This document shows, piece after piece, positions 21,417-35,000 of a stretch of DNA of 64,000 nucleotides (position 1 is its first letter; each line of letters starts with the position of its first letter). Made by a program: the position numbers and the translations under genes. The notes beneath the pieces were generated by a model. It did not search any database. It was not told where the DNA came from and saw only the letters and a list, made by a program, of their open reading frames with translations. Source of the stretch: Flavisphingomonas formosensis (lineage in GTDB: Bacteria > Pseudomonadota > Alphaproteobacteria > Sphingomonadales > Sphingomonadaceae); contig NZ_WRPK01000012.1 of assembly GCF_009755815.1 (NCBI RefSeq), positions 159,784 to 223,783 of the forward strand, written 5' to 3'.

Positions 21417-22921
21417 TTTCTCCACATGAGATCATATGTGTAAGGAATTCCTCCTCTTGCCTCAAGATCCGCCGCTTAATCAAAGGGATTTGCTGCACTC
21501 TGCAAACCGCAACTCATGTAAATAGGAATAAACGCAATCCCCAAGTCCTGATATTGATAGGTATGCTGTTTTTCATGATCCTCGGTGGGAACGGGGGTTA
21601 GATTACCCGGATAACCTAGTCTGGTTTGCTCGGAGTTACGTCTCCGCCGTAAATTTGGACATTCCCGAGAGTGAACGCATCACCTCTGGGGCCGCTGTGG
21701 AATGTGCCGCCCTGTTTGGCTTGCGCTAAACCTCCTCCGACGAATTGGATCGAATTGCTACCAAACTTGATGCGAGCATTGGGATTGCCCTCAAGCCATC
21801 CAAGCGCAGTATTTCCCCCTCCGATGATAGTGCCAATCAAAGTATAGGGCATGGCGTTAATTTTCCCCAGGATATCTTCGAAATTTCCAAAATTCGGGTG
21901 TAATCCAGCCAATTTCTTCTCTCCGCGGGAAGAGAGGAGATAGGACCGCTGCTGACCTTGCGGCGGATCGGCATGTGCTGATCGGTCTGCTTTAACGACG
22001 ATATCTGGCTGTATGGATGCTTCCAGGTCATCGGCCAACTCCGAGGAACCGTTGTTCCTTGCGATCTGGGCCAATTGCCGGATCGATTCAGGATCGCCGC
22101 TCACCTCATCATTCATTTGGTTCGCGATTTTCGCTGCCCCATAGGCATTGACCCATTGGGCCATGTCATGGGCGAGATTTGGATTTCCAGCATAGTGGAG
22201 CAGGTTACCCACAAAGCTCCCAGAGCCATCGTCAACAGGCTGCACGCCGCTGAGAAGATAGCCGCTGTCCTGCGGAGTACGGACAGGCGCACCGGTAAGC
22301 TGCTGCCGTTGAAGGGTTGCGGCATTATTCCGAATACCATCCCGCTCGCCGAGACTGACGCCAGGTGTGTCGACCAACGACACACCATCCACCCCCTGGG
22401 AGTTCGGCGTGACCACGATATTGCCGGGACTTGGCTGCCCGATGCCGGTAATCCCCTGCCCCGCGTGATTACCGATGCTTTGCCCGGTAGCTGGCAATGG
22501 CCGATAGCCCGATCGGATCCTATCGTATCTGGCGTGAACGGCATCGCGGTGACGGGAGACATCGCCCAGTCATTCTTCACGGCGATTCGCTGAGAAGCCG
22601 TCAAACATCCTACGTTGCGCGCCATTGCCCAGCGCCGCCCTTTGCCGCGCGATCTCAGCATCCAACACAGAGAGCATCTCGAGACTGGCAGCGTCAGCGG
22701 CTTCGTCCGGCCCGTCGAAGAAGGGACGCGATGCGTTCTGCCAGCCCTGAACAAGCTCATTATCGGCCTTGCGGCCATAAGCCTCGTCGAGCTGCCTCTG
22801 TGTATTGGCGAGCTGCCGCGCCAGCGTCCCCATTGGAGTAACGGGGTGGCTCGTCAGTCAGCGCGGGGTTGAGATCCGGGGTGGTGCGAAAGGGTATGCT
22901 TCCCAGTAACTGGCATCGCAT
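21413..22921 (-). pseudogene. Decayed toxin-like protein with C-terminal HEKQHTYQ metallopeptidase-like motif
   Basis: The open piece from 22497 to 21616 is one part of a longer broken gene. Reading back in the same frame crosses a TGA at 22570-22572 into TLARQLANTQRQLDEAYGR and beyond; a shift near 22830 leads to an upstream segment from ATG 22921. At the 3' end a one-base change near 21635 would join GNVQIYGGDV to TRLGYPGNLTPVPTEDHEKQ and the motif HEKQHTYQ (21554-21577). A TAA at 21476-21478 interrupts the frame, which otherwise ends at TGA 21413-21415, overlapping the lipoprotein start. The segment NSIQFVGGG...TLGN-IYG followed by HExxHTYQ recalls C-terminal domains of large secreted or polymorphic-toxin proteins, from memory. 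HExxH suggests zinc peptidase chemistry. Confidence 0.7.
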
Positions 22922-22957
22922 CGCACCGGGGATTGCCGCCAGCGGCGGACTAGTTCC

Positions 22958-22981
22958 GAGCCGCGGCATGGGCCGCGGCTC
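22958..22981 (-). terminator. Strong hairpin downstream of lpdA
   Basis: GAGCCGCGGC (22958-22967) and GCCGCGGCTC (22972-22981) form a perfect 10-bp stem with a four-base loop immediately after the lpdA stop. There is no clear T-run on the minus strand, so it may act as a pause or mRNA-stability element rather than a classical terminator. Confidence 0.6.
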
Positions 22982-22988
22982 CGGAAAC

Positions 22989-24383
<1,395 letters not shown>

Positions 24384-24465
24384 CTTACTTCCTTCTCGTC
24401 CTCCCGGCCCATGGGTCGGAATTTCCGGCGCCTGTACGACGCCGGCTACGGGAGACGTCGCCCGA

Positions 24466-25740
24466 TCAGAGATCGATCAGCAGCCGCGTCGGGTCCTCGA
24501 TCGCTTCCTTGATCCGCACGAGGAAGGTCACCGCCTCGCGGCCGTCGACCAGGCGATGATCGTAGCTGAGCGCCAGATACATCATCGGCCGCGCCACGAT
24601 CTGACCGTTGCGCACCACCGGCCGCTCCTCGATACGATGCAGGCCGAGCACCGCCGATTGGCCGAGATTGATGATCGGGCTTGAAAGCAGGGAACCGAAC
24701 ACGCCGCCATTGGAGATGGTGAAAGTACCGCCACGCATCTCATCGACCTTCAGCGTGCCGTCCTTGGCGCGCTTGCCGAAATCGGCGATGGTCTTCTCGA
24801 TGCCGGCGAAGCTCAGCTTGTCCGCATCGCGCACGACCGGCACGACCAGGCCCTGCGGCGCAGAGACTGCGACCGAGATGTCGGCATAGTCGCGATAGAC
24901 GATCTCTTCGCCCTCGATCACCGCATTGACCGACGGCACGTCCTTGAGCGCGAGTACCGATGCCTTGGCGAAGAAGCTCATGAAGCCGAGACGGATGCCG
25001 TGCTTCTTCTCGAAGAGGTCCTTGTAGCGGTTGCGCGCGTCCATCACCGCCGTCATGTCGACGTCGTTATACGTCGTCAGCATCGCCGCGGTGTTCTGCG
25101 ATTCCTTGAGGCGCGAGGCGATCGTCTGGCGCAGACGATTCATCCGCACGCGTTCTTCCTTACGGCCCGGCGCCGCGGCGGACGCAACGACGGCCGGAGC
25201 GGCAGGCGCCGGAGCGGGAGCGGGTGCGATGCGCGCCGCATTGCCCGTCTTAACGGCCGCCAGCACGTCATCCTTGGTCAGGCGGCCATCCTTGCCATGC
25301 CCGACGATCTTCGAGGGATCGAGGCCATGCTCCAGCACCAGACGGCGCACCGCAGGCGAAAGGGTGAGCGGCTGTCCGTCGTCCTCCTCGGCATCGGCGA
25401 GAGCAGGCTGCTCGGCAACCTTCTCCGGCGCCATGGGTGTCGGAGCCGGCAGCGGCTCTGCCTCGAGCTTGGCGCTCTCTGTGGCCGGCGCCGTGGCGGT
25501 ACCGCCTTCGCTCACCGTCGCAATGACGGCACCGACATTGACGGTGTCGCCTTCCTTGACGAGCTGCTCGCCCATCACGCCGGCGACCGGCGACGGCACA
25601 TCGACCGCCACCTTGTCGGTTTCCAGGCTGGCGATCGGCTCGTCCGCCGCCACGGATTCACCCGGCTTCTTGAGCCACTGGCCCAGCGTCGCCTCGGTGA
25701 TCGATTCGCCCAGCGTCGGGACCTTGACCTCGGTCGTCAT
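24466..25740 (-). CDS. sucB: 2-oxoglutarate dehydrogenase E2, dihydrolipoyl succinyltransferase
   Basis: The 424-residue E2 core protein transfers succinyl groups to CoA. Domains in order: one lipoyl domain (residues 1-80, lipoylated Lys in ETDKVAVDV near 43), an Ala/Pro/Glu-rich linker, a peripheral subunit-binding domain ([15 protein letters not shown], about 127-160), a second Ala/Pro-rich linker and the catalytic domain ending with [14 protein letters not shown]. It starts ten bases after sucA, so the two are co-transcribed. Confidence 0.97.
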   Translation of the reverse strand: MTTEVKVPTLGESITEATLGQWLKKPGESVAADEPIASLETDKVAVDVPSPVAGVMGEQLVKEGDTVNVGAVIATVSEGGTATAPATESAKLEAEPLPAPTPMAPEKVAEQPALADAEEDDGQPLTLSPAVRRLVLEHGLDPSKIVGHGKDGRLTKDDVLAAVKTGNAARIAPAPAPAPAAPAVVASAAAPGRKEERVRMNRLRQTIASRLKESQNTAAMLTTYNDVDMTAVMDARNRYKDLFEKKHGIRLGFMSFFAKASVLALKDVPSVNAVIEGEEIVYRDYADISVAVSAPQGLVVPVVRDADKLSFAGIEKTIADFGKRAKDGTLKVDEMRGGTFTISNGGVFGSLLSSPIINLGQSAVLGLHRIEERPVVRNGQIVARPMMYLALSYDHRLVDGREAVTFLVRIKEAIEDPTRLLIDL

Positions 25741-25750
25741 CAGCTTCCTT

Positions 25751-28693
25751 TCAGCTCGCCTTGCGGCGCAATTCTTCCCGCACGCCGTGGCCCAACGCCT
25801 CGGCGATCAGCGCCGCCTGCTCAAGCTGGTGACGCTTGGCGAGACCCGTTGCCGTCGCGGCGCTGGCCGCACGGCCCGCATAGCGCGCCCGCGCCGGGCC
25901 GGTCTTGGCCGCGGCAAGGCATTCTTCGAGATAGGGCTCGACGAAGAACCAGCTTCCGTTGTTCTTCGGTTCTTCCTGCGCCCAGACCACGTCTTCCAGG
26001 TTGGTCATCCTCTTGAGCCGTTCGATGAGCGGCTCCGACGGGAACGGATAGAGCTGCTCCACACGGACGATCGCCGTGTCCGTGTGCCTTGCCGCATCGC
26101 GCGCTTCGATCAGATCATAGGCGACCTTGCCCGAGCAGAGCACGAGCCTGCGGACATCCTTGTCCGCGGGCGCACTGGGATCGGACAGCAGGCGCGAGAA
26201 GTGGCTCTCGCCGGTGAAGTCCGCCAGGCTCGATACCGCCATCTTGTGGCGCAGCAGCGACTTGGGCGTCATGATCACCAGCGGCTTGCGGAACGGCCGC
26301 TTCATCTGCCGGCGGAGCAAGTGGAAATAATTGGCCGGCGTCGTGCAGTTGGCGACCTGGATATTGTCCTGAGCGCACAGCTGCAGATAGCGTTCGAGAC
26401 GGGCCGAACTGTGCTCCGGCCCCTGCCCCTCATAGCCATGGGGCAGCAGCAGCACGAGGCCGTTGGCGCGCAGCCACTTCGCCTCGCCCGACGCGATGAA
26501 CTGATCGATCATCACCTGGGCGCCGTTGGCGAAATCGCCGAACTGGCCTTCCCACAGAACCAGCGTCTTGGGATCCGCGAGGGCATAGCCATATTCGAAG
26601 CCCATCACGCCGAATTCGCTGAGCGGGCTGTCCAGGATCTCGATCGGGCCGCCGGCAATCTGCTTGAGCGGAGTGTAACGCTCCTCAGTCTGCTGATCGA
26701 TCCAGCGGGCATGGCGCTGACTGAAGGTGCCACGGCCGGAATCCTGGCCGGACAGGCGGACGCCATAGCCTTCCTGCATCAGCGTGGCGAACGCCATCGC
26801 CTCGCCTGTCGCCCAGTCGAATCCCTCGCCGCTGGCGAACATCTCGCGCTTGGCATCGATCACGCGGGCGAGCGTCTTGTGGATATTGAAGCCCTTGGGA
26901 ACGGTGGTGAGCTTCTTGCCGATCTGCTTCAGCAGGTCCGGCTTCACCGCCGTCTCGACGTTGCGGCGCGCGGTGACCGGATCGACCGGCTTGCCGAGAC
27001 CCGCCCAGCGGCCTTCGAACCAGTCCGCCTTGTTCGGCAGATAGGATTTCCCGGCCTCGAACTCCTCGTCCATATGGCTCACGGCTTCGTTCACCGCATC
27101 GTCGATCCAATTCTGGTCGACGACATTCTCGGCGATCAGCCGGTTGCCATAGATGGTGGAGACCGGCGGATGCTTGCGGATTGCCGCATACATCAGCGGC
27201 TGGGTGAAGCTCGGTTCGTCGCCCTCATTGTGACCGAAGCGGCGATAGCACCACATGTCGATCACGATGTCGCGCTTGAAGGTGTGGCGATAATCGATCG
27301 CCAGCTTGCACGCGAAGGTCACCGCCTCGGGATCGTCGCCGTTGACGTGCAGCACCGGTGCCTGGATGCCCTTCGCCACATCCGAAGGATAGGGCGAGGA
27401 GCGCGCAAATTGCGGGCTGGTGGTGAAACCGACCTGATTGTTCACGATGAAGTGGAGGCAACCGCCGGTATTATAGCCCGGCACACCGGAGAAACCGAGG
27501 CATTCCCAGACGATGCCCTGACCGGCGAAGGCCGCGTCGCCGTGCATCAGCACCGGCAGCACCTGCTCGCGCGTCGCATCGGCGAAGATCGACTGGGTCG
27601 CGCGCACCTTGCCGAGCACGACCGGATCCACCGCCTCGAGATGGCTGGGGTTCGGCGCGAGGCTGAGATGCACCTTCACACCGTCGAACTCGCGATCCGT
27701 GGAAGTGCCGAGGTGATATTTGACGTCGCCCGATCCGCCGACATCCTCCGGATTGGCCGAGCCACCGGAAAATTCATGGAAAATGACGCGCATCGGCTTG
27801 CCCATCACGTTGGCAAGCACGTTGAGACGGCCACGATGCGGCATGCCGAGCACGATCTCCCGCACACCGAACTGGCCGCCATATTTGATCACCGCTTCCA
27901 GCGCGGGGATCATCGATTCGCCGCCGTCGAGGCCGAAGCGCTTGGTGCCGACATATTTGCGGCCCAGGAACTTCTCCCACTGCTCGGCGACGATCACCTT
28001 CGAGAGGATCGCCTTCTTGCCTTCAGGCGTGAACTGGATTTCCTTGTCCTTGCCTTCCATCCGCTCCTGGAGGAAGCGACGCTCCTCCACGTCGCCGATG
28101 TGCATATATTCGAGGCCAACCGGGCCGCAGTAGTTACGCCGCAGAATCCGGACGATTTCCTTGACGCTCGCCTGCTGCAAGCCGAGCGCCCCACCGAGAT
28201 AGACGGGGCGATCGAGATCGGCTTCGGTGAAGCCGTGATATTCGGGGGTCAGATCGGCCGGAAGCTCGCGCTTGTAGAGGCCCAGCGGATCGAGATCGGC
28301 CGCCAGATGGCCACGCACCCGATAGGTGCGGATCAGCATCATGGCACGATTCGATTCGTCGATCGCCTTGATCACGTCTTCGCGGCGGATCAGCGGAACC
28401 TGGGGGGCGGCGGAAGCGGCCGCCGGCGCTGCCGGGGACGATTTGGGCGTCTTGGGGGGGAGCGCCATCTGGGTGGGGTCGAGACCCGCAGTCAGAGTGT
28501 CGGTATCGGTCGGCGGCCAGTTCGGCCGGCTCCAGCTCGGGCCCGCCACCGTCTCTTCCAGCCCTTCGAACCAGTGCCGCCAGCTCGGCTCGACCGCGTC
28601 GGGATCAGCCTCATATTGTCGGTACAGGGTCTCGACGAACGAAGGGCTGACCCCTTCGAGCTCACCGAAGTCGACCGCTTCGCTCTTCATCAT
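25751..28693 (-). CDS. sucA: 2-oxoglutarate dehydrogenase E1, thiamine diphosphate-dependent
   Basis: The 980-residue E1 enzyme decarboxylates 2-oxoglutarate and reductively succinylates the E2 lipoyl group. The N-terminal [20 protein letters not shown] is the E2/E3-interaction segment; the central part has [14 protein letters not shown] and [14 protein letters not shown] (ThDP binding), and the transketolase-like C-terminal part has [15 protein letters not shown] and [16 protein letters not shown]. Length is a little above the E. coli enzyme because of an Ala/Pro-rich insert around residues 85-100. It precedes sucB by ten bases. Confidence 0.97.
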   Translation of the reverse strand: MMKSEAVDFGELEGVSPSFVETLYRQYEADPDAVEPSWRHWFEGLEETVAGPSWSRPNWPPTDTDTLTAGLDPTQMALPPKTPKSSPAAPAAASAAPQVPLIRREDVIKAIDESNRAMMLIRTYRVRGHLAADLDPLGLYKRELPADLTPEYHGFTEADLDRPVYLGGALGLQQASVKEIVRILRRNYCGPVGLEYMHIGDVEERRFLQERMEGKDKEIQFTPEGKKAILSKVIVAEQWEKFLGRKYVGTKRFGLDGGESMIPALEAVIKYGGQFGVREIVLGMPHRGRLNVLANVMGKPMRVIFHEFSGGSANPEDVGGSGDVKYHLGTSTDREFDGVKVHLSLAPNPSHLEAVDPVVLGKVRATQSIFADATREQVLPVLMHGDAAFAGQGIVWECLGFSGVPGYNTGGCLHFIVNNQVGFTTSPQFARSSPYPSDVAKGIQAPVLHVNGDDPEAVTFACKLAIDYRHTFKRDIVIDMWCYRRFGHNEGDEPSFTQPLMYAAIRKHPPVSTIYGNRLIAENVVDQNWIDDAVNEAVSHMDEEFEAGKSYLPNKADWFEGRWAGLGKPVDPVTARRNVETAVKPDLLKQIGKKLTTVPKGFNIHKTLARVIDAKREMFASGEGFDWATGEAMAFATLMQEGYGVRLSGQDSGRGTFSQRHARWIDQQTEERYTPLKQIAGGPIEILDSPLSEFGVMGFEYGYALADPKTLVLWEGQFGDFANGAQVMIDQFIASGEAKWLRANGLVLLLPHGYEGQGPEHSSARLERYLQLCAQDNIQVANCTTPANYFHLLRRQMKRPFRKPLVIMTPKSLLRHKMAVSSLADFTGESHFSRLLSDPSAPADKDVRRLVLCSGKVAYDLIEARDAARHTDTAIVRVEQLYPFPSEPLIERLKRMTNLEDVVWAQEEPKNNGSWFFVEPYLEECLAAAKTGPARARYAGRAASAATATGLAKRHQLEQAALIAEALGHGVREELRRKAS

Positions 28694-28768
28694 GCCATCC
28701 TTAGGAGTACGGATGCCCTATATAGCGCCGGGAGGTGCTCAGTTTCACCCCCGGCGCCAGGTTTTCCG

Positions 28769-29656
28769 TCACAAGCTCTTAAGAAGCTCCGAAAGCGTCG
28801 TACCGAGCTCGGAGGGGCTGGGCGAAACCTTGATGCCCGCGCTCTCCATCGCCTCGATCTTGTCCTCGGCGCCGCCCTGGCCGCCGGAGACGATCGCACC
28901 GGCATGGCCCATGCGACGGCCCGGAGGCGCCGTGCGGCCGGCGATGAAGCCGACCATCGGCTTCTTGCGGCCTTTCTTGGCCTCGTCCTTGAGGAACTGC
29001 GCGGCCTCTTCCTCGGCGGAGCCGCCGATCTCGCCGATCATGATGATCGACTTGGTCGCTTCGTCGGCCAGGAACAGCTCGAGCACGTCGATGAAGTTGG
29101 TGCCGTTCACCGGATCGCCGCCGATGCCGACCGCGGTGGTCTGGCCGAGGCCGGCATTGGTGGTCTGGAACACCGCCTCATAGGTCAGCGTGCCGGAGCG
29201 CGAGACGACGCCGACCGAGCCCTTGGAGAAGATCGAGCCGGGCATGATGCCGATCTTGCACTCGTTCGGTGTCAGCACGCCCGGGCAGTTCGGGCCGATC
29301 AGGCGCGACTTGGAACCGGTGAGCGCGCGCTTCACGCGGATCATGTCCTGCACCGGAATGCCCTCGGTGATGGTCACGATCAGCGGCACTTCCGCGTCGA
29401 TCGCCTCCAGGATCGAATCGGCCGCGAAGGGCGGCGGCACATAGATCACGCTGGCAGTGGCACCGGTGGCGGCGACGGCCTCGTGCACCGTGTCGTAGTT
29501 GGGCAGGCCGAGATGGGTCGTGCCGCCCTTGCCCGGCGTGACGCCCGCGACCATCTGGGTCCCGTAGGCCAGCGCCTGTTCGGTGTGGAAGCTGCCGGTA
29601 TTGCCGGTCATCCCCTGGGTGATGACCTTGGTGTTCTTGTCAACGAGGATCGACAT
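28769..29656 (-). CDS. sucD: Succinyl-CoA ligase, alpha subunit
   Basis: The 295-residue alpha subunit binds CoA and carries the phosphorylated His, visible in [17 protein letters not shown] near residue 250. The N-terminal CoA-binding segment is [18 protein letters not shown]. It catalyses interconversion of succinyl-CoA and succinate with the beta subunit. The beta subunit gene sucC is not adjacent: mdh lies directly upstream where sucC is found in many alphaproteobacteria. The gap to sucA is 75 bp. Confidence 0.96.
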   Translation of the reverse strand: MSILVDKNTKVITQGMTGNTGSFHTEQALAYGTQMVAGVTPGKGGTTHLGLPNYDTVHEAVAATGATASVIYVPPPFAADSILEAIDAEVPLIVTITEGIPVQDMIRVKRALTGSKSRLIGPNCPGVLTPNECKIGIMPGSIFSKGSVGVVSRSGTLTYEAVFQTTNAGLGQTTAVGIGGDPVNGTNFIDVLELFLADEATKSIIMIGEIGGSAEEEAAQFLKDEAKKGRKKPMVGFIAGRTAPPGRRMGHAGAIVSGGQGGAEDKIEAMESAGIKVSPSPSELGTTLSELLKSL

Positions 29657-29701
29657 GGGTTCTTCGCCCTTTCCTGGGGAGGTGCGTGAAGCGTTGAAGT
29701 G

Positions 29702-30733
<1,032 letters not shown>

Positions 30734-30817
30734 TTAGGACGATTCGCGCACGTCGGCAACCTTGGAATCCGGCCTTTGTGCATCAGTTGCACCGCCGCAC
30801 CGAAGCCTATGCCAGGG

Positions 30818-31930
30818 TTAAGTTTCCCCATGTCCCTGGGCCAGATATTCCGCCGACTGCATCTCCATCAGGCGACTTACCGTGCGCTCGAACTCGAATG
30901 CGCCGTCGCCGTCGGGATAGAGCGCCATCGGCTCCGCATCGGCTGCGGCGAGGAGCTTGACCTTATGCTCGTACAGTTCGTCGATCAGCGTCTTGAAACG
31001 CGCGGCCTCGTTGCGCTTGTCCGGCCCCATGATCGGGATGCCGACGATGATGACGGTGTGATAATATCGCGCGATCGCCAGATAGTCGGGCGCGCCGCGC
31101 GCCTCCGCACAAAGCCGCTTGAAGGAGAAGACGGCAACGCCCTTCAGGCTCTTGGGCACGTGCAGTGTGCGTCCACCCGGTACCGCGATATCCGCGGAGG
31201 GCACGTTCGCCCGATCCTCGACCGGAAAATCGGTGAGACGGAAGAAGGCGCGGCTCAACGCGTCGGTCGAGGCCTGGCCGTTCGGCACATACCAGGTCGG
31301 GAAGCCGCCCAACCGCTCCAGCCGATAGTCGGTGGGGCCGTTCAGCGTGATCACGTCCAGCTTCTGCTCGATCAGCGCGATGAACGGCAGGAAATGCTCG
31401 CGGTTGAGCCCGTCCTTGTAGAGATCCCTGGGCGGCCGGTTGGATGTGGTCACCACCGTTACGCCGAGAGTCAGCAGCGCGGTGAAGAGGCGCGACAGGA
31501 TCATCGCATCGGCGGTGTTGTTGACCACCATCTCGTCGAACGCCAGCAGCCGGGCTTCCTCGGCCAGCGCCGCAGCGACGGGAGCGATCGGATCGCCATG
31601 CTCGCGCGAGCGCTCGACACGGAGGCGATCATGCACCTCGAGCATGAATTCGTGAAAATGCACGCGGCGCTTGGACGGCAGATCGACGCAGTCGAAGAAC
31701 AGGTCCATCAGCATCGATTTTCCGCGGCCGACCCCGCCCCACATGTAGATGCCGCGCGGCGGCTCGGCCTTCTTGCGCAGCACGCGCGACAACAGGCCGC
31801 CACGGGCAGGCGCCGCCTCCAGCGCGCCGGCGAGGGTGTCGAGCCGGCCGGCGGCGGCCTGCTGCTCGGGATCGGGCCGGAGCTCACCCGCGGCCACCTG
31901 CGCGTGATAGCGGTCGATCACCTTGCCCAT
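30818..31930 (-). CDS. zapE: Cell division protein ZapE (AFG1-like ATPase)
   Basis: The 370-residue protein is an AFG1-type AAA-like ATPase that in bacteria associates with the Z-ring. The Walker A motif is WGGVGRGKSMLMDLFF near residue 71, Walker B is LLAFDEMVV, followed by the arginine-rich TTSNRPPRDLYKDGLNR characteristic of the family. It starts four bases after the thioesterase gene, so it belongs to an sdhB-thioesterase-zapE transcription unit. The ATG at 31930 is preferred over an upstream start at 31987 that would overlap the thioesterase. Confidence 0.93.
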   Translation of the reverse strand: MGKVIDRYHAQVAAGELRPDPEQQAAAGRLDTLAGALEAAPARGGLLSRVLRKKAEPPRGIYMWGGVGRGKSMLMDLFFDCVDLPSKRRVHFHEFMLEVHDRLRVERSREHGDPIAPVAAALAEEARLLAFDEMVVNNTADAMILSRLFTALLTLGVTVVTTSNRPPRDLYKDGLNREHFLPFIALIEQKLDVITLNGPTDYRLERLGGFPTWYVPNGQASTDALSRAFFRLTDFPVEDRANVPSADIAVPGGRTLHVPKSLKGVAVFSFKRLCAEARGAPDYLAIARYYHTVIIVGIPIMGPDKRNEAARFKTLIDELYEHKVKLLAAADAEPMALYPDGDGAFEFERTVSRLMEMQSAEYLAQGHGET

Positions 31931-31934
31931 GCTT

Positions 31935-32378
31935 TCAGTCCCGCGCCTTGCGGACGGTTCCGGAGAAAGCGACGACGGCCTCGCCATCCTGCTCCACTGC
32001 GCCGCGCACGAAGGCCATGCGGCCGGTTTCGCGCAGCAGCTCGACCACCACGTCCAGTGTTTTTTCGAAGAGCGCCGGACGCAGGAACTGGCAGGAACAG
32101 TCGATGGTGAGGCCGCCCCGCATGCCGGGCACCTCCAGCATCGCCGGCCCGATGAACAGCGCCTGATCGATCAGCGCCATCATGAACCCGCCATGGACGG
32201 TGCCGACGATGTTGCGATGACGCTCCAGCGGCTGCACACGCAGCCGCGAGACGGTCGGGCTTTCCACGCAGGCGCGGATGCGCCCGATGACGTCCATGAA
32301 ACGGCCGGAGTCGGGCTCCGGCCCGACCATCCAGCCGGGGTTTTCCGGATCGTCGATGAAACGGTAGCGTGGATCCAT
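31935..32378 (-). CDS. PaaI-family hotdog-fold thioesterase
   Basis: This 147-residue protein has the acyl-CoA thioesterase hotdog signature NIVGTVHGGFMMALIDQAL and a later LTIDCSCQFLRPALF strand. It probably hydrolyses a small acyl-CoA, but the substrate cannot be read from the sequence. It lies 13 bp downstream of sdhB and 4 bp upstream of zapE on the same strand. The start ATG at 32378 is used; the longer frame from 32432 overlaps sdhB. Confidence 0.85.
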   Translation of the reverse strand: MDPRYRFIDDPENPGWMVGPEPDSGRFMDVIGRIRACVESPTVSRLRVQPLERHRNIVGTVHGGFMMALIDQALFIGPAMLEVPGMRGGLTIDCSCQFLRPALFEKTLDVVVELLRETGRMAFVRGAVEQDGEAVVAFSGTVRKARD

Positions 32379-32391
32379 GCGGCCTGCCGCG

Positions 32392-33174
32392 TCAGACGAC
32401 GCGCTCGGCCTCCATCTTCTTGATCTCGGCAATGGCGCGCGCCGGGCTCAGCCCCTTGGGGCAGACATTGGCGCAGTTCATGATGGTGTGGCAGCGATAG
32501 AGGCGGAACGGATCCTCCAGCTCGTCGAGCCGCTCGCCGGTCATCTCGTCGCGGCTGTCGGCCAGCCAGCGATAGGCCTGGAGAAGGATTGCCGGTCCGA
32601 GGAACTTGTCGCTGTTCCACCAGTAGCTCGGGCACGAGGTGGAGCAGCAGGCGCACAGAATGCACTCGTAGAGACCGTCCAGCTTGGCCCGGTCTTCCGG
32701 GCTCTGCAGCCGCTCCTTGCCCGAGGGCGGGGGCGTGACGGTCTTCAGCCAGGGTTGGATCGAGGCGTATTGCGCGTAGAAATGGGTGAAGTCCGGAACC
32801 AGATCCTTGATCACGTCCATGTGCGGCAGCGGCGTGATGCGGATGTCGCCCTTATGGTCCTCGATCGCGGTGGTGCAGGCGAGGCCGTTCTTGCCGTCGA
32901 TGTTCATCGAGCAGGAACCGCAGATGCCCTCGCGACAGGAGCGGCGGAAGGTGAGGCTCGAATCCTGCTCGCTCTTCATCTTGATGAGCGCGTCGAGCAC
33001 CATCGGACCGCAGTCGTCGAGATCGATCTCGAACGTGTCGTAGCGGGGGTTCTCGCCGCTGTCCGGATCATAGCGGTAGACCTTGAACGTCTTGACGTTC
33101 TTCGCGTCGGCAGGCGCCTTGTGCGTATCGCCGCGCTTGATCTTGCTGTTCTTCGGAAGGGCGAACTCGGCCAT
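32392..33174 (-). CDS. sdhB: Succinate dehydrogenase iron-sulfur subunit
   Basis: The 260-residue subunit carries electrons from SdhA flavin to ubiquinone. All three cluster motifs are present: 2Fe-2S ([18 protein letters not shown]), 4Fe-4S ([13 protein letters not shown]) and 3Fe-4S ([17 protein letters not shown]). It is separated from sdhCDA (37480-40084) by about 4.3 kb of unrelated genes and must be expressed from its own promoter, because sdhA is followed by a terminator. Downstream it is close to the thioesterase and zapE. Confidence 0.97.
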   Translation of the reverse strand: MAEFALPKNSKIKRGDTHKAPADAKNVKTFKVYRYDPDSGENPRYDTFEIDLDDCGPMVLDALIKMKSEQDSSLTFRRSCREGICGSCSMNIDGKNGLACTTAIEDHKGDIRITPLPHMDVIKDLVPDFTHFYAQYASIQPWLKTVTPPPSGKERLQSPEDRAKLDGLYECILCACCSTSCPSYWWNSDKFLGPAILLQAYRWLADSRDEMTGERLDELEDPFRLYRCHTIMNCANVCPKGLSPARAIAEIKKMEAERVV

Positions 33175-33247
33175 CGACTAATCCCTCTGTCTTCAAACTG
33201 CCGATAGCCACAACTGCCGTGCCGCTCAACCTCTTGGCGCAGTTTTT

Positions 33248-34882
33248 GTGCAGCGCATCAGCCTCGACGCGCAATCGCTCCGCCCATCCCCCTCGCGCGG
33301 CGCCGGAAGCGCCGCTATAGCGGCCCCGATCTCCCCCCAGGACCCCGAGCGCTTGACCGCATCGCCCTCCCCCGCGCCTATCACCAGCCGCCATGTCGCG
33401 CGGGGCGTCGGCACGACTTTGCTCTCGCGCAGCGGCAGCGTGATCGAGGTGGTTTCGCAGCCGCTCTACGTCGCGATGTTCGGCCTGGCGAGCTTCGGCC
33501 TCTATTCGGTGCTGTGGGCGGCGATCAACCTCGCCGAGAATATCTTCGACCTCGGCATGACCTCCTCGATGCAGCGCACCGTGCCGCAGGCGAAGGACGA
33601 TGCCGCCGCAGCCGCATCACTGCGTCAGGCACTGATCCTCGGCGTCACGCCCAACCTGCTGATCGCGATGCTCGCCTCGCTGTTCGCGCCGCAGATCGCA
33701 CCCTGGCTCAATGTCGCACAGCATGACATTCCGCACGTCGTGCCGGCGATCCGGCTCTTTGCCTGGGCATTGCCGCTCTGGGCCTTTGTCGAGATCGCGA
33801 CCTCGGCATTGCGCGCTCGGCACCTGTTCGGCGCGGAAATTCGGTTGCGACTGGCCTATGAGCAGCTCATGCGGCTGATCCTCGCCGCGATCCTCTATTG
33901 TGCCGGGCTGGGGCTCACCGGCCTGTTCATCGCGCACCTGGTCTCGCTGAGCGCCACCGTGCTGCTCAGCATCCGGCTGCTCGCGCGCCATTATCGGCTC
34001 GATCTCTTCTTGGCCCCTGCGCCGGAGCCGCTGCTGACCGGCAATACGATGAAGGCCGGCATTTCGGTGCTGCCAGCCAACATGGTCGCCCGCTTCTTCG
34101 GCGATCTGCCACCGATTCTGCTCAACATGCTCCTACCCGGCAGCAGCGGGGCATCGGCGGCGGCACTCTATACGATCGCGCGCAAACTCTCGAGCCTGGT
34201 CCAGGTGGTCCGCACCGCCTTCTCCTATGTGCTGGCGCCGCTCGCCTCCAGCGCCCTGCGCCGGGATTTCGGTGACGTGCGCGCGCTCTACAGCTACTCG
34301 ACCCGGCTGATCACGGTGATCGTGCTGCCGCTGGTCGCCGCGCTCAGCGCCGGCATCAAACCGATCCTTCAGTTTTTCGGCCATGACGCCGGCATTGCCT
34401 ATGGCGCCTGCCTGATCTTGATCCTGGCGCGCGGACTCGAAGCGATATTGGGTTCCGCCTCGCCCGTGTTCCAGGTCGTCTCGGCCTATCGGCGGCAGCT
34501 TCTGCCCAGCATCGTCGGCGTCACGGTCGCGCTGCTGATCGGGCTCCTGCTGGTGCCATTGTCGCCGCTCAGCGGCATGGCGGCCGCGGTCGCCTGTGGC
34601 CTGCTTCTCGCCTCCGCGACCCCGATGGCGCTGCTCCACCGCTACCAGCACATTCATCCGTTCCATGAGGGGTTCCAGCGCACCGCGGCTATCGCCTCCG
34701 CCATTGCGGCCAGCGCGGCCGTGCTGGCCTGGACCGCTACGCTGCTGCCGAGGGGCGCCGCGCTCTTCGCGATCCTGATCGTGGCGCTGGGCGCGATCTG
34801 GTCCGCCTGCCGGTTCGCGCTGGCGGAAGCGGATCGCCTCACCCTCGGCAAGACCGGACGTGCCTTGCGCCTCATCGCCTGA
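33248..34882 (+). CDS. Oligosaccharide/polysaccharide flippase-like membrane protein (MOP superfamily)
   Basis: This 544-residue protein begins with about 55 hydrophilic residues and then has 12-14 hydrophobic helices in the pattern of Wzx-like flippases. The first helix region reads GVGTTLLSRSGSVIEVVSQPLYVAMFG, and a YTIARKLSSLVQVVRTAFSYVLAPL segment is typical of the fold. It would move a lipid-linked saccharide or lipid head group across the inner membrane. The GTG at 33248 is the listed start, but a TTG at 33353 would remove the disordered N-terminus. It begins the plus-strand module next to the CDP-alcohol phosphotransferase. Confidence 0.78.
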   Translation: MQRISLDAQSLRPSPSRGAGSAAIAAPISPQDPERLTASPSPAPITSRHVARGVGTTLLSRSGSVIEVVSQPLYVAMFGLASFGLYSVLWAAINLAENIFDLGMTSSMQRTVPQAKDDAAAAASLRQALILGVTPNLLIAMLASLFAPQIAPWLNVAQHDIPHVVPAIRLFAWALPLWAFVEIATSALRARHLFGAEIRLRLAYEQLMRLILAAILYCAGLGLTGLFIAHLVSLSATVLLSIRLLARHYRLDLFLAPAPEPLLTGNTMKAGISVLPANMVARFFGDLPPILLNMLLPGSSGASAAALYTIARKLSSLVQVVRTAFSYVLAPLASSALRRDFGDVRALYSYSTRLITVIVLPLVAALSAGIKPILQFFGHDAGIAYGACLILILARGLEAILGSASPVFQVVSAYRRQLLPSIVGVTVALLIGLLLVPLSPLSGMAAAVACGLLLASATPMALLHRYQHIHPFHEGFQRTAAIASAIAASAAVLAWTATLLPRGAALFAILIVALGAIWSACRFALAEADRLTLGKTGRALRLIA

Positions 34883-35000
34883 CCCGACGGGCTCACATCG
34901 GCGTGCCTGCGGACCATATGAGCGCTGGAAGAAAGCGCGACCTTGCTGCGGTTCGGGGCGCCGCCTAGGCTGGCCGGCAAAAGCAGAACAGCAGGGACAG

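Noticed and set aside
25031..29689. A 1552-codon open frame antisense to sucB, sucA and sucD
   Set aside because: It crosses three well-supported genes and their spacers on the other strand and has no coherent domain; it is a composition shadow.
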